64,000 nucleotides of DNA from Argyresthia goedartella (GCA_949825045.1 OX463818.1:23824906-23888905), one strand, 5' to 3'. Shown: positions 44,762 through 54,558, numbered from the stretch's first letter. A program made the numbers and translations. The notes: generated from the sequence alone by a model not told the origin.

Positions 44762-45127
44762 TTAAATTTTCTCCAATTCCTCATTGCTCATCGAGTTTAT
44801 TAAGTTTATTATTTTACTAATAACTGTTGTCAGATCAATACCTAAATTCTGATTGTAAAATTTATCGGCGGCGGCACTTTCCGATATCAAATACACCAAA
44901 TCGTTGAGCGCCTGTTTAGGAGTTCTCTTAACCGATTTACCTATATTGATTATTTGAAATAAACCTGAAAATAATTGCGTCAAAATTTCAGCATTCTGTT
45001 TTGATATAATCGAGAAGTTTGTAGTGAAAATGTCCCGAACTCGTTGGATAATTTTTTCAAAAATTTTTTGAAATCTTATTTTATCAAATTCATAAAGATC
45101 ACCGTTAGAATCTTTGTATTTAAGCAT
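44762..45127 (-). CDS. Virus-like protein, 121 codons
   Basis: Starts MLKYKDSNGDLYEFDKIRF, predominantly helical and Ile/Asn/Lys-rich; no known motif. Begins nine bases after the stop of the preceding frame on the same strand. Confidence 0.5.
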   Translation of the reverse strand: MLKYKDSNGDLYEFDKIRFQKIFEKIIQRVRDIFTTNFSIISKQNAEILTQLFSGLFQIINIGKSVKRTPKQALNDLVYLISESAAADKFYNQNLGIDLTTVISKIINLINSMSNEELEKI

Positions 45128-45135
45128 GTTTCTTT

Positions 45136-45375
45136 CTAACGTAGGTATATTTGTAGGTTTTTGTATGCAGTCTCGTATATCAAAAGAAAAGATAACGTGT
45201 TTATATTATTTACCGTGTATTGTAAACTAATTAAGTTAGTTTCAATGAAAACTAAATTTATACCCTCTGGACTGAAGTAATTTCGATTTAAATGGTAAAG
45301 TAGATCCAAATTATGTTTATTTATAGTCTTCAATTCTAACATTTCATCGTAGGTTTGTTTAATTTTGTCTTCCAT
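45136..45375 (-). CDS. Virus-like protein, 79 codons, first of the cluster
   Basis: Starts MEDKIKQTYDEMLEL and ends YKNLQIYLR. Upstream is a 195-bp AT-rich gap shared with the divergent frame at 45571, probably a bidirectional promoter region. No domain recognised. Confidence 0.5.
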   Translation of the reverse strand: MEDKIKQTYDEMLELKTINKHNLDLLYHLNRNYFSPEGINLVFIETNLISLQYTVNNINTLSFLLIYETAYKNLQIYLR

Positions 45376-45570
45376 TTTCTATCTTGAAATAATCGATTCT
45401 TCTTTATTTTTAAATTTTAAATGATAACATTTTATTCGTAAAATTCAATTCAGCATCATAATATTATACAGCTTGTTTTCGAAATGGTTTTAATAGTAAT
45501 AGCTTATTTGAAATTTATCGTTAAAAGAAAAAGAAAGCAAACGCGGTAATGTATTTGAGCGCAGTGCACA

Positions 45571-45882
45571 ATGTCTTCTTATACATTCAATATATACAAT
45601 CGATATCCCAAGGCGGAGGCAATGTTGAAAACTAAATATATATATAAAGTCGAAGACGACAAAACTGGCGAACAATCCGTAATCAAAATATTATCACGCA
45701 ATCGACTTAACGTCAACGAGTACACTATACCATTTTTATTGAATTCAAAATATGTTTTGAGTCCAGATCGTGTCGATTTCGTACAACCATTAGATAATAA
45801 TCCCAAAATATTGTTACATTTTAAATTTTTCAAAAAAGGTACACTATACGATTGTTATAAAACCTTGTCAAAATCACTTTGA
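45571..45882 (+). CDS. Virus-like kinase N-lobe-like protein, 103 codons, truncated
   Basis: Starts MSSYTFNIYN. Residues about 25-95 resemble a protein-kinase N-lobe: a VIKIL stretch where the VAIK lysine would lie, a helix-C-like Glu in NEYTIPFLL, and HFKFFKKGTLYDC resembling the F-x-x-G-T-L-x-D hinge. It stops where the direct repeat begins (aaaaccttgtcaaaatcact), so the C-lobe is missing. CAGT lies 5-9 bases upstream of the ATG. The kinase assignment is by pattern only. Confidence 0.5.
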   Translation: MSSYTFNIYNRYPKAEAMLKTKYIYKVEDDKTGEQSVIKILSRNRLNVNEYTIPFLLNSKYVLSPDRVDFVQPLDNNPKILLHFKFFKKGTLYDCYKTLSKSL

Positions 45883-45992
45883 TTTGTTTAATTACTGTTC
45901 ACTGTCAATTTCAATTGTTCTTCACTCGACTGCAAACACGACCAAACTGACGAAAAGTCACTGAATTTCGGTTTATATACATCGAAATTTCT
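45868..45992. repeat. Direct repeat at the right edge of the virus-like cassette
   Basis: gtcaaaatcactttgatttg, ctgttcactgtcaa, ctcgactgcaaacacgacca, gaatttcggtttatatac and catcgaaatttctag repeat 43038-43190 in the same orientation, 2.8 kb away. Confidence 0.9.
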
Positions 45993-46029
45993 AGTTTATT
46001 CTTAACAATGACAGCTTGTCCTTTATTTT

Positions 46030-46420
46030 TTAATGTTTTCGATCGTTTTAGAATGTTGCAGAACACAAAATTATTCCTAATAATGACAGACCACTCCTTT
46101 ATGAAATTTCTTAATAATAGTAGATCGTTCTAGAATATTCTGGAATATTTGGACAAAATCTAGAAAATTCTAGAAATCTTTAATAATTAATTGTGGACTA
46201 TTGGAACTTTACAGATCATTCCAGATATTTCTAGAACTTTCTGGAACATTCCATATCGATTTTAACAGTTGCACACAATTTCGAACTTTCTAGATCATTC
46301 CAGAAATTTTCAGAACCTTCTAGAACATTCTAGATCGATTGTATCAGTTACACACATTCTGGAGTTTTCTGGATCATTTCAGAATTTTTTAGAACTTTCC
46401 AAAAGGTCTTATAAGTTAGA
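46030..46420. promoter_or_regulatory. Cluster of heat-shock elements
   Basis: Alternating TTC and GAA pentamers with exact 5-bp phasing: TTCTAGAATATTCTGGAA at 46128, then TTCTAGAACTTTCTGGAA plus CATTC at 46229-46251 (five perfect units), and TTCTAGAACATTCTAGA at 46318, with weaker ones near 46160, 46298 and 46395. These match the HSF consensus nTTCnnGAAn. It lies in intron 1 of gene 4, between the virus-like cassette and exon 2. Confidence 0.8.
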
Positions 46421-46708
46421 AAAGGACAGATATATTTTTTTTCACATTTTCGCCACCCACAATCACCCACTTCCACCCACCGCGACCCAACTCCTTTACT
46501 TTTAGCAGGAGACCAAGGGGTATTTACCACCACAACGGGAAGTTGGTGGTGATAGAGAAAACCCTGTCTTTACGCACGCACATTAGCATTTTATATAAAT
46601 ATATTTAGATTTCATTTGTTGTACACCCTCTCGTCGTCCCTTTCCATAAAGTACAGAAAGTTGCAGGAGGTTAATTCTGCATTTTCAAAAGGGTTCACGG
46701 ACTTAACA

Positions 46709-46830
46709 GTGCAAAGAGATCCATCAATGGATCTTCATATGGATTTTAGTGGATCAAGGATTAAAATGGATATAAGAGTGCAAAAAGATCCATCAATGGA
46801 TCTTTACAATGGATTTTAGTGGATCGAGGG
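46709..46830. repeat. Tandem duplication containing GATCCATCAATGGATC
   Basis: Two copies offset by about 68 bp, each with the palindrome GATCCATCAATGGATC and a following ggattttagtggatc. Confidence 0.85.
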
Positions 46831-46904
46831 GCTAAGATGACTAATTATGTCTCCACTATGATGTTGCGAGTACCGACGATATGACTACCGCTCTGGGGCG
46901 TTCC

Positions 46905-46996
46905 TGTTCCACAGCACCTCGCTCGCTGTGCAGCGCGGTAACGCAGCCAGTGTAGTGGGCAACTTTGGGCCGGGAGTTTCGTGGGGCGGTATATTT
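46905..46996 (+). repeat. Fragment of the YLDDG-type LINE C-terminus
   Basis: ctgtgcagcgcggtaacgca, then gggccgggagtttcgtgggg, matching 21000-21075. It ends 33 bp before exon 2 of gene 4. Confidence 0.8.
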
Positions 46997-47029
46997 GTTT
47001 ACATACTCTGACGCTGCCGGATTCCCCAG

Positions 47030-47177
47030 AGTGCCAAAGCTGTCGGGCGAAGAGCTGGCGTTCTACCAGGCCTGCATGCAACACACGCGGCCGGCAGACT
47101 GTAGGTGTCCTCAATACTCTGGCGGGGAAATGCCTCAGTTACCGCCCGGGAAGGAGGGCGGGTGGAGTCGGAATGAG
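47030..47177 (+). CDS. Gene 4, exon 2
   Basis: Acceptor ggattccccag; the first base completes a Glu codon. Residues 37-85: VPKLSGEELAFYQACMQHTR, PADCRCPQYSGGEMPQ, PPGKEGGWSRNE. Ends in phase 0 at GAG|GTAATG. Three Cys in a C-x9-C-x-C pattern. GC-rich in an AT-rich context. Confidence 0.87.
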
Positions 47178-47200
47178 GTAATGCGAATGCACATTATATC

Positions 47201-47268
47201 AAAGGCGCCGTGCCCACATGCATAGGATCTGACAAAAGGCCACGTTTGCACGGTGAGGTGGGCACGGC
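47201..47268. repeat. Short hairpin, 15-bp arms
   Basis: AGGCGCCGTGCCCAC at 47201-47215 is exactly complementary to 47254-47268. It starts 24 bp downstream of gene 4 exon 2 and could be a tiny fold-back element. Confidence 0.8.
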
Positions 47269-47439
47269 GCCTATAGGGAAATTATATTATGATCTAGACA
47301 TCTAGACACCTTCAATAACAACTTTAGCGAATTATTGTCGGTGCTTGATCTTATTCTAGCTAGAGCTTAGGATATATACATTGAAAACAGCAAACATAGC
47401 GTCACCCTTTTTCTATATGATGGGGTGGCAGAGGCACAA

Positions 47440-47560
47440 TACGTTATTTGACTGCTTATCAAAAAACATACTTTTTAGGCACTGACAATATGGTAATATT
47501 GGTCATGAGTTTTATGAAATACTAGCATGTGACGTCATAAGACAAATGCTTGCAATGCAA
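47440..47560 (+). repeat. Dispersed repeat R, partial copy
   Basis: ggtaatattggtcatgag and gaaatactagcatgtgacgt match 14840-14880. Confidence 0.65.
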
Positions 47561-47872
47561 GAGCAACAACAGACACTCTATTTATTTAAAATTATCAGAA
47601 TTCTAAAATTTGTAACAGAACTTATGTATGGCCAGACTAGGTGTATTGTATGACATTTTTTGTTTTTTTGTGTGTCCTCTACACATATTTATTTAAAAAA
47701 AATATTTTTTTTTTTTACAAATTCTTTTTACTATACGATTAAAATCAGTTAAATATTCGGCTTTTCTCGGTCAGTCCTTTCTGAGATCTACTAGCAATCA
47801 CACGTATTTTCGCTACCCGGTTACGCTTACCAAAGATTCTCAAAGTGCGTTATCTCGTTCGTTATCGCTACA

Positions 47873-48814
47873 ATGGTTGAGTGCGGCGGTTGCAACCAAG
47901 AAGCCTCGGATACCATTCCTTGTGCAGTGTGCGGACTATATTATGATTTCATATGTGCCGGCATCACCGAGGCGAAGTACCGGAGATTATCGGAAAAGAA
48001 GAAAAGAGAGTGGAACTGTCCTTCGTGTCTGATCAAGGTGGTACCACTGGTGGGTACTAGCACGCCTGCGACTTCACAGCCGTTGGCTGCAACGACTTCT
48101 GAATCTCCTTCTGTGCCAACCCTGGAGCTCATCATGCAGCGTCTGGATGCAATGGCCATCCAGCTGCCACCTCTCAAGAGTCTGGCAAGCATAAGTAGTG
48201 ACATTTCAGATCTAAAGACCGTGACCGAGTCCATTGTAGGCAGGATCGACGACATCGAGCGTCGCGTTGCTCAAGTCGAGTGGCAGCAGGTCGTCACCAC
48301 GGAGCTACAGGCGAGAGTGGAGGCGCTGGAGAAGTCCTCTGAGGCTAGAGACCAGTGGCTACGTTCGTGCAATGTGGAGTTAAAGGGAGTCCCCATTAAG
48401 GCCAACGAAAATCTTCTGGATATTCTAGCCAACGTTGGAAAAGCTATCGGATTTGCCATAGTGCGCGAAAAAAATAATTTTATTACTAGAGTTCCCTCTC
48501 GCGAGGAAGGAAAAGGCAAGTCTATAATTGTCTGTTTCACGCACCGTTTCGACAAGGAGAATTTCGTCGCAGCTGGCCGAGCTACTAAGGACCTCTCAGC
48601 ATCAGACATCGGCATGCAAGGGGCTGAAAGGGTGTTAATTAATGACCATCTCACCGTCACCCAAAAGCAGCTTCTGACGTCGGCGAAGAAATTGGTCAAG
48701 GAAAAGCAATATGAATTCATCTGGGTAAAACACGGCAAAATCATGGTGCGGCGGAACGAAACATCGCCCTTTCTCCATACTCAATCCACCAGTGACCTAT
48801 CAAAAATTAAATAA
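47873..48814 (+). CDS. LINE ORF1 with PHD-like zinc finger
   Basis: Intact 313-codon frame. Residues 4-52 form a PHD-like finger (C4, C7, C17, C20, C28, C49, C52). The position normally His (25, in CGLYYDFICAG) is Asp. Residues about 105-160 are a coiled coil (SDLKTVTESIVGRIDDIERR), followed by an RRM-like/C-terminal region with LRSCNVELKGVP and KSIIVCFTHRFDK. Such proteins bind LINE RNA and act as chaperones. A PHD ORF1 points to the CR1 clade. Confidence 0.88.
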   Translation: MVECGGCNQEASDTIPCAVCGLYYDFICAGITEAKYRRLSEKKKREWNCPSCLIKVVPLVGTSTPATSQPLAATTSESPSVPTLELIMQRLDAMAIQLPPLKSLASISSDISDLKTVTESIVGRIDDIERRVAQVEWQQVVTTELQARVEALEKSSEARDQWLRSCNVELKGVPIKANENLLDILANVGKAIGFAIVREKNNFITRVPSREEGKGKSIIVCFTHRFDKENFVAAGRATKDLSASDIGMQGAERVLINDHLTVTQKQLLTSAKKLVKEKQYEFIWVKHGKIMVRRNETSPFLHTQSTSDLSKIK

Positions 48815-49373
48815 TACGCTACATTTAGACTTAATTACCTTTGCTGCTTGTTATGTTTTGAACGCTTTGCTAAATATGTTTTTACACTTTGTAATGTTGA
48901 GAACCGCTATTTGTCCTTGCATGTGGCTACTGTTCGTTACTGCACGCGCATTCCGCAATCGCTTCGTTAATCACTCAAACCACTCTCGCGCTTACCTGTT
49001 TTTCCTACTGCCTATTTTGAACTCTACTGCACGGTTATTACTAACTAATTTGCTATGTGACCGTATCTTATCACCGCTTATTATTGCCGATCATCTCGCT
49101 GCTAATTTGTCCCTATATGCTTTGAATATGAGTCGCGCAGACACGCAACCCGCTTTTTGCTGCCTTCGTCTGGCAATATTGTTTATTATTTCCATACTCT
49201 TTAACTGGTACGGATTACAATTACGGACTTTGTTCTGGCGCTGCCGTATAATTATATTTAACTTAATAATGATGTGGGAATGGCTTGTGTCATTATCATT
49301 GCCTGATTCTTTAACGTGTCTTCAAATTTCTTACTATCTGCGATTATTTAATCGTAACGTATCCGTCGGATAA
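48792..49373 (+). CDS. Long hydrophobic frame between LINE ORF1 and ORF2
   Basis: 193 codons in a different frame from ORF1, overlapping its last 23 bases and ending just before the recognisable ORF2 start. Leu/Phe/Ile-rich with several membrane-segment-like stretches (LFFLLPILNSTARLLLTN, LAILFIISILF). T-rich DNA can produce such frames by chance, so it may be spacer. Confidence 0.35.
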   Translation: MTYQKLNNTLHLDLITFAACYVLNALLNMFLHFVMLRTAICPCMWLLFVTARAFRNRFVNHSNHSRAYLFFLLPILNSTARLLLTNLLCDRILSPLIIADHLAANLSLYALNMSRADTQPAFCCLRLAILFIISILFNWYGLQLRTLFWRCRIIIFNLIMMWEWLVSLSLPDSLTCLQISYYLRLFNRNVSVG

Positions 49374-49379
49374 ACTTAT

Positions 49380-52280
49380 TGTATACTACCAGAGTGTAAG
49401 GGGGCTAGGAACTAAGACAGATACTATTGTACGGAATACTACGTTGAACGACTACAACATAATTGCTCTGACGGAAACCTGGCTTCTCGATTCTATCGCT
49501 GACAATGAGTTATTTGATAACAGGTACCTTGTGTGGCGGCGTGATCGCGACTATGTTTCGACTCAGCAGACAAAGGGAGGTGGCGTACTGATAGCGGTGA
49601 AGCGGGAATTATGCTCGAGAATGAATGTTGGCTGGCAATCCTCGGCCGAGGACGTCTGGGTATCTAACCCCTTAAAACGTAATAACAAACATGGAACCAC
49701 ACTGCATCTGTGTTCACTATATCTTTGCGATGAAAACCACGGTAACAGTTTTAAAACTCAACTGGTTTTTTTTTTGTAGTAATTTAATTAATCTTATGAC
49801 TCATAATAATCAGGATAGATTTGTTATTGTAGGCAATTTAAATATGAGTTGCATACAATGGACACTACGGAATGGTCAACTTCAGCCATCTAACTCAGTC
49901 AGTTTCCGGGTTAAGAATTTTGTGCCTTGCATGTCTGTGGTCTCCGCCAATATAATGCATTCGAGAATAGTTATGGCTTCATTCTTGACCTTGTGTTATC
50001 TAATGAAAATACAATAACAATGCCTTGCCTCGACCCGCTGGTTCGCGAGGACCCATATCATTAAGCTCTTGTTATTGATATTCCTGTAGCACACTTCACC
50101 CCCCTCAAAACAATATTTCACAAATCATTTAATAATTTTTAAGCAGACTACAAATTGATAAGAGAGGAGATAAATAAAATCGACTGGCCTAATATTTTAT
50201 ATGAGGGTAGTGTGAATCATGTGGTCGAGCTATTCTACCAATTACTTTTTTAAATCCGTGACAGTCCGCAAATCGTCTAAAAGTAAATACCCATCTTGGT
50301 ACAGTCCAGCTTTGATTAAGATGATTAGAGAGAAATTCAAATATCAGAAAAAAATTAAAACTTATAGAAACTCAATCCTCCGTGATAGAGTGAGCAGAAT
50401 GGAACGGGATTGTCACGGAAAATATATTTCTAATATTGAAAAATCTATCGTTGACAACCCTAAAGCATTTTGGTCTTTTGTAAAATCAAAAAGCAATAGC
50501 GGTATTTTCCCAAAGAATATGTCCCATTATGGTCTGCCATCAAACTGTGGCCAATCGATATGCGATTTTTTCTCTAAATACTTCCACTCCTCCTTCCTAG
50601 CGCCATCTAGTCCAGCTACTCAAAGTACTGACAGCAGTACTGCCTTACATACCAACGAATCTGCCAGTCTGTGTGACATCGCCAGCATCGAGGTTAACGC
50701 ATCGCTTGTTCAAAGACAAATGCAAGCTCTTGATCTCTAAGTCAGCGGGTCCCGATACAATCCCTGCTAAATTTCTGGTTTCATGTTCCAAAGAACTTTC
50801 CGGTCCCGTAATTATCCTGTTCAAACGCTCGCCGGAGGAGGATGTAATGCCAGCTCGTTGGAAAACCGCTTATATCTCACCAATTCATAAAAAAGGCTCC
50901 CGGGATTGTCTCGAGCATTATAGACCTATTTCCAAATTATGTCTAATCGCTAAGGTTCTCGAACGAATCGTTAATGCCCAGCTCTATAATAGTCTCAAAG
51001 CGAGTTTTAGTCCTTTGCAACATGGATTTTTAAAGGGTAGATCAACTGTATCAAACTTGGTACTTCTAAATGACTATGTTACCGAGCGTATGGATGATGG
51101 TGTCTAGGTGGATGTCATTTATACAGACTACAGTAAGGCTTTTGATCGCATTGACCTCAGTATACTGCTGAAAAAGCTCGGGGGTGTTGGTATCAGAGGC
51201 AGTGTGTTTGCGTGGTTAAGCTCTTATGTATCAAACCGTTGTCAAGCTGTTGTCCTTAATGGTTTTAGATCTTCCTGGGCAACTATACCATCCGTTGTTG
51301 CCCAGGGATCCCTACTTGGCCCACTACTATTCAGGACATCGACTCAAGCTTTATTAATTCAAATGTATTAATAAAGCTTGAGTCGATTACTATTTGCCGA
51401 TGACATGAAATTTTTTAGAGTAGTTAACGAGGCATCGGATGCCGTTCTTTTGCAACAGGATTTAATCAGGCTCGACATCTACTGTTCGACAAACAAACTT
51501 GACCTTAATGTTGCAAAGTGTTTCTTTGTGACTTTTACTCGCAAGCTTAAACCACATACATCAAACTATCATATAAAAAACATGCCATTTGCTAGGCTGT
51601 CTGAAAATAAGGACATCGGGGTTATTCACGATAGTAGACTGATGTTTGACCAGCATATAAAAAGCATCGTTAGTAAAGCCTCGAAGGCTATGGGATTTGT
51701 TATGAGATTGTCGAAGTCGTTCAATCATATGAAAACTGTCAAAGTTCTTTATTGTACTTATGTACGTAGTCACCTTGAATACGCATCTCAGGTATGGAAC
51801 CCTTGCTATGACAATTATAGCGGTAGACTTGAGCAAATTCAGAGAAAGTTTACTCGGTATCTCGGACTTAAATTCAAGCTGCCTAAATTAGAATATGAAG
51901 ACCGATGTTCACGGCTCCATCTTCTTCCTCTGAATTTGCGCAGGGATATTGCCGACGTAGCATTCCTCATGAAAATTGCTAGGGGTGCCGTAGACTGTCC
52001 AAATCTACTCAACAAATTAAATTTTAAGGTCCCCAGTCGTAGTACTCGTAGACGTACATTATTTCAGCTACCCTTGGTTCATAGCAACTACAGGGAAAAC
52101 TCATTTCTCGTCAGAGCCTGCTCGACATTTAATCGTCTCTTCAAAACTAATGTCGATGATGATCAGGACATTGATATTTTTAACAGCAGCGTTCAATCAC
52201 TAGGTAATACTATCATTAGGAGGTTTGTAGCGAGTCGTGGTAACGTACATGGAGGAGTGCGTGAGCAGTATAATCCTTAA
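49380..52280 (+). pseudogene. LINE ORF2: endonuclease and reverse transcriptase, broken
   Basis: Endonuclease start YYQSVRGLGTKTDTIVRN and ALTETWLL (49385-49500), shift near 49760. Then FWSFVKSKSNSGI, the RT finger-palm region (LQHGFLKGRSTVSNL, YTDYSKAFDRID), and SRLLFADDMKFFRV around 51390. The C-terminus has YVRSHLEYASQVWNP and ends at 52280. Lesions: frame changes near 49760 and 50700, a stop at 51105, and a 21-bp hairpin insertion at 51338-51387 before the FADD motif. Not functional. Confidence 0.9.
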
Positions 52281-52738
52281 AATCTTCCCTTTTGTGTGAA
52301 TTGATTTAATCTATTTTAAGAACTAAGTTACGTGCTGTTATTATTTAGACGACCATATGTGGATGCTTGTAATTAGCTTTTAGTATGCCATTTCCAATGA
52401 TATGTAAAAATTACAGCTGTAAGCTTCCCTAAAAAAATAAAAATAAAAATAAAAAATGAAATATCATCGCCTAAATCCGGAGACGGAAATGACACGAAAT
52501 ACATTACCGCAATTTCTTTTAAGTAGCATTGAATTTGAAGTATCATAAACGCAATGTATAGCACCTGCCAAGATGACATTACTAACAGGTAGACCTAAGA
52601 AATTTATTATGCAGAAGCGACATGAATTTGAACATTAATAAAATCTATGACATCTATATATCTATAACATCTATACATGGGACCATCTCATTTACTAATT
52701 TTTTGTGTAGTGATCGCAACGTAGGAAGCCCTTTAAAT

Positions 52739-53061
52739 CTAAATTATTGTGTGATACAACATTCGTTGTATCACGCAACAATCAAAATCATCCATTTTTA
52801 AACGATATTTTTTGCCGGGCACTTCTTTGGATTGTTGATCTTTAGGTGCTGAGAGCTTGTCGTTTTCCTTCAAAAATTTTAACACGCTGATTTTAGAAAC
52901 TCCGGTTGCTTCACAAACCCTGTCCAATTTTTTTTTGATTTTATTTACTTTCTTCTTTTTTAAATAAATTAGCTTCTTATCTAAAATAGTTATATACATT
53001 ATTTACAATTTCACGAGATTCAGTAACAATTTTTTTACCACGTTTTAGATTGGTTGAAGCC
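52739..53061 (-). pseudogene. IS630-like transposase N-terminus
   Basis: From ATG near 53061 (MASTNLKRGKKIVTESREIV) through a stop and frame change to RVCEATGVSKISVLKFLKEN and KYRLKMDDFDCCVIQRML. HTH plus the DxFDxxVIxR motif links it to the broken transposase at 7407. No catalytic region. Confidence 0.75.
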
Positions 53062-53430
53062 ATGATTCATAACTATTGTAAGTTAATTTTAATAAAATTT
53101 GATAGAATCGAATATTTTCACGAATGAAATTAGCGTTCATAAACAAATGTATCATATACATTATGTTGTATATACTGTTTTTATTGACACTAAGAAGGCA
53201 GACTGTCAAAATAGACTATTATTTTTCTTATTTCAATATAAAGGTTGTGTTAGTTTTGAGCTACAAAGGAGGTTTTGTTGCTCATATCATTATTGTATTG
53301 TATTCAATAAGACAACAAGTAATATAATTAATGGTCATATCTGTAAATTGATAACTCTATGTGAGAGATGAGGGATTCACGAAAATTTCCGAGGTTGGTC
53401 GAACGGTTAACTGATTTTAATCGTATTGTA

Positions 53431-53875
53431 CCAAGTATTTTGTTGTGCGCGGAAGTAGTGATGAAAAATAATGATACTTCTTAGCAGCTGAACTTTAACT
53501 CCCATTTTTCTCGCAAACGCGGCACATTACGAGTAAATTTTTTGTTCGTTTTTGTGTTGCCGAGAAGTGACAACAAACGTGAATTTTATATGTCCTTTCG
53601 AGGGTGCCATACATAATTAAGTGTACCATCTCACAGTCTGTTATTTGGACTATAATAACGAATCGATGAACATAAATCTCTAATGAGGAGTGAAGTTTAT
53701 AAAATCACGCGAGACTTCTCTTCAGGCTCATCCCGTTCTCTGAACATGTACAACTTTACCCGCCTATCCGAATTGACACTCCGCAGCATTGTGCGTTGCC
53801 TATCACTAGACCAAGATTAACTTAACTGATGAATCTCTTTCAAACTTTCTGACGTACCTAAATTCATAATTTCAG
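53431..53875. other. Gene 4 intron 2, right part
   Basis: No repeat boundary or gene recognised between the transposon and exon 3. Confidence 0.5.
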
Positions 53876-53980
53876 ATAATGGGTCCATTGCTAGATCCAA
53901 AGCTCTTTCCAGTGAAACTAGGCGCTGCACCTGAAACAGAGACCTCTCGCTACAACCAGCCTAACGCTTTCTTGGATAAG
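53876..53980 (+). CDS. Gene 4, exon 3
   Basis: Acceptor cataatttcag, donor GATAAG|GTAATC, phase 0 to phase 0, residues 86-120: IMGPLLDPKLFPVKLGAAPE, TETSRYNQPNAFLDK. Confidence 0.87.
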
Positions 53981-54061
53981 GTAATCCGTAGAAATTACCT
54001 ACTTTACCATATAAGGTTGATGATAGGTTTATTTCTGTAGATACCGCAAAGCTATCTAAAC

Positions 54062-54400
54062 TAGAGATGCAACGAATATTCGGCCATTATTCGGTATTAT
54101 ATAATTTGTATTATAATAACACCGTCATAAATAAAATAGGACAAGTTTTAATGAAATACGCCTGAAGTAAATTACTACGAAGGTAACTAATATGACAAGA
54201 AATAACAAATCACAAACGATTTCAATGGTCCCATCTTTTGCTTTGGGCGAACAATTAGAGAGATAACCGTCACCCGCGACGCATAAAACAACCTACCTTA
54301 ATTTGTATATGTATACTCACGTCGAATATTCGGTGCTTCGGCCAACAACGTGGCCGGATATTCGGTATTCGGCCAAATCACTATTTGTTGCATCTCTAAC
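54062..54400. mobile_element. MITE with AGAGATGCAAC ends
   Basis: Ends AGAGATGCAACgAATA and TATTtGTTGCATCTCT. Interior rich in cgaatattcggcc-type palindromes. The terminal pattern and near-8-bp flanking similarity suggest a hAT-type MITE. Confidence 0.7.
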
Positions 54401-54437
54401 TAAAACCCTTAACTAAACTAAGCAAAATCTTTTCCAG

Positions 54438-54558
54438 TTGCAATCAAAGTACCCGATGTTGTACAGCATTCTACAGAACGAGGCCTCTCCAGAACTTAAA
54501 CAGAGGATCGACAGAGACCGCAACAAGACCACCTACCAGGTCGAATTTTGCGAGTCTG
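54438..54558 (+). CDS. Gene 4, exon 4
   Basis: Acceptor cttttccag, donor TCTG|GTGAGT, phase 0 to phase 1. Residues 121-160: LQSKYPMLYSILQNEASPEL, KQRIDRDRNKTTYQVEFCES. Confidence 0.88.

Larger units (their letters stand above)
47771..52460 (+). mobile_element. Near full-length CR1/jockey-type LINE
   Basis: Empty-site comparison with copy 1 near 9880 (cttttctcgg then atatcatcgc) places the LINE exactly at 47771-52460. It opens with TCAGTCC, an arthropod initiator as expected for the start of an internally promoted LINE. It has ORF1, a spacer with a long third frame, ORF2 (endonuclease and reverse transcriptase) and an (AAAAT)n tail at 52430-52457. No clear target-site duplication. Confidence 0.9.
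47729..53430 (-). mobile_element. Non-autonomous IS630-like element, copy 2, with LINE inside
   Basis: Left end TACTATACGATTAAAATC at 47729 and its complement (to 53430). Left 42 bp, then a 4.69-kb LINE, then 970 bp matching 9889-10980. A transposase N-terminus remains at 52739-53061. Confidence 0.85.

Noticed and set aside
42900..46000. LTR retrotransposon explanation for the direct repeats
   Set aside because: No TG...CA ends, primer-binding site, gag or pol; frames run on both strands.
47941..48744. Two long minus-strand frames opposite LINE ORF1
   Set aside because: Antisense shadows of a recognised ORF1.
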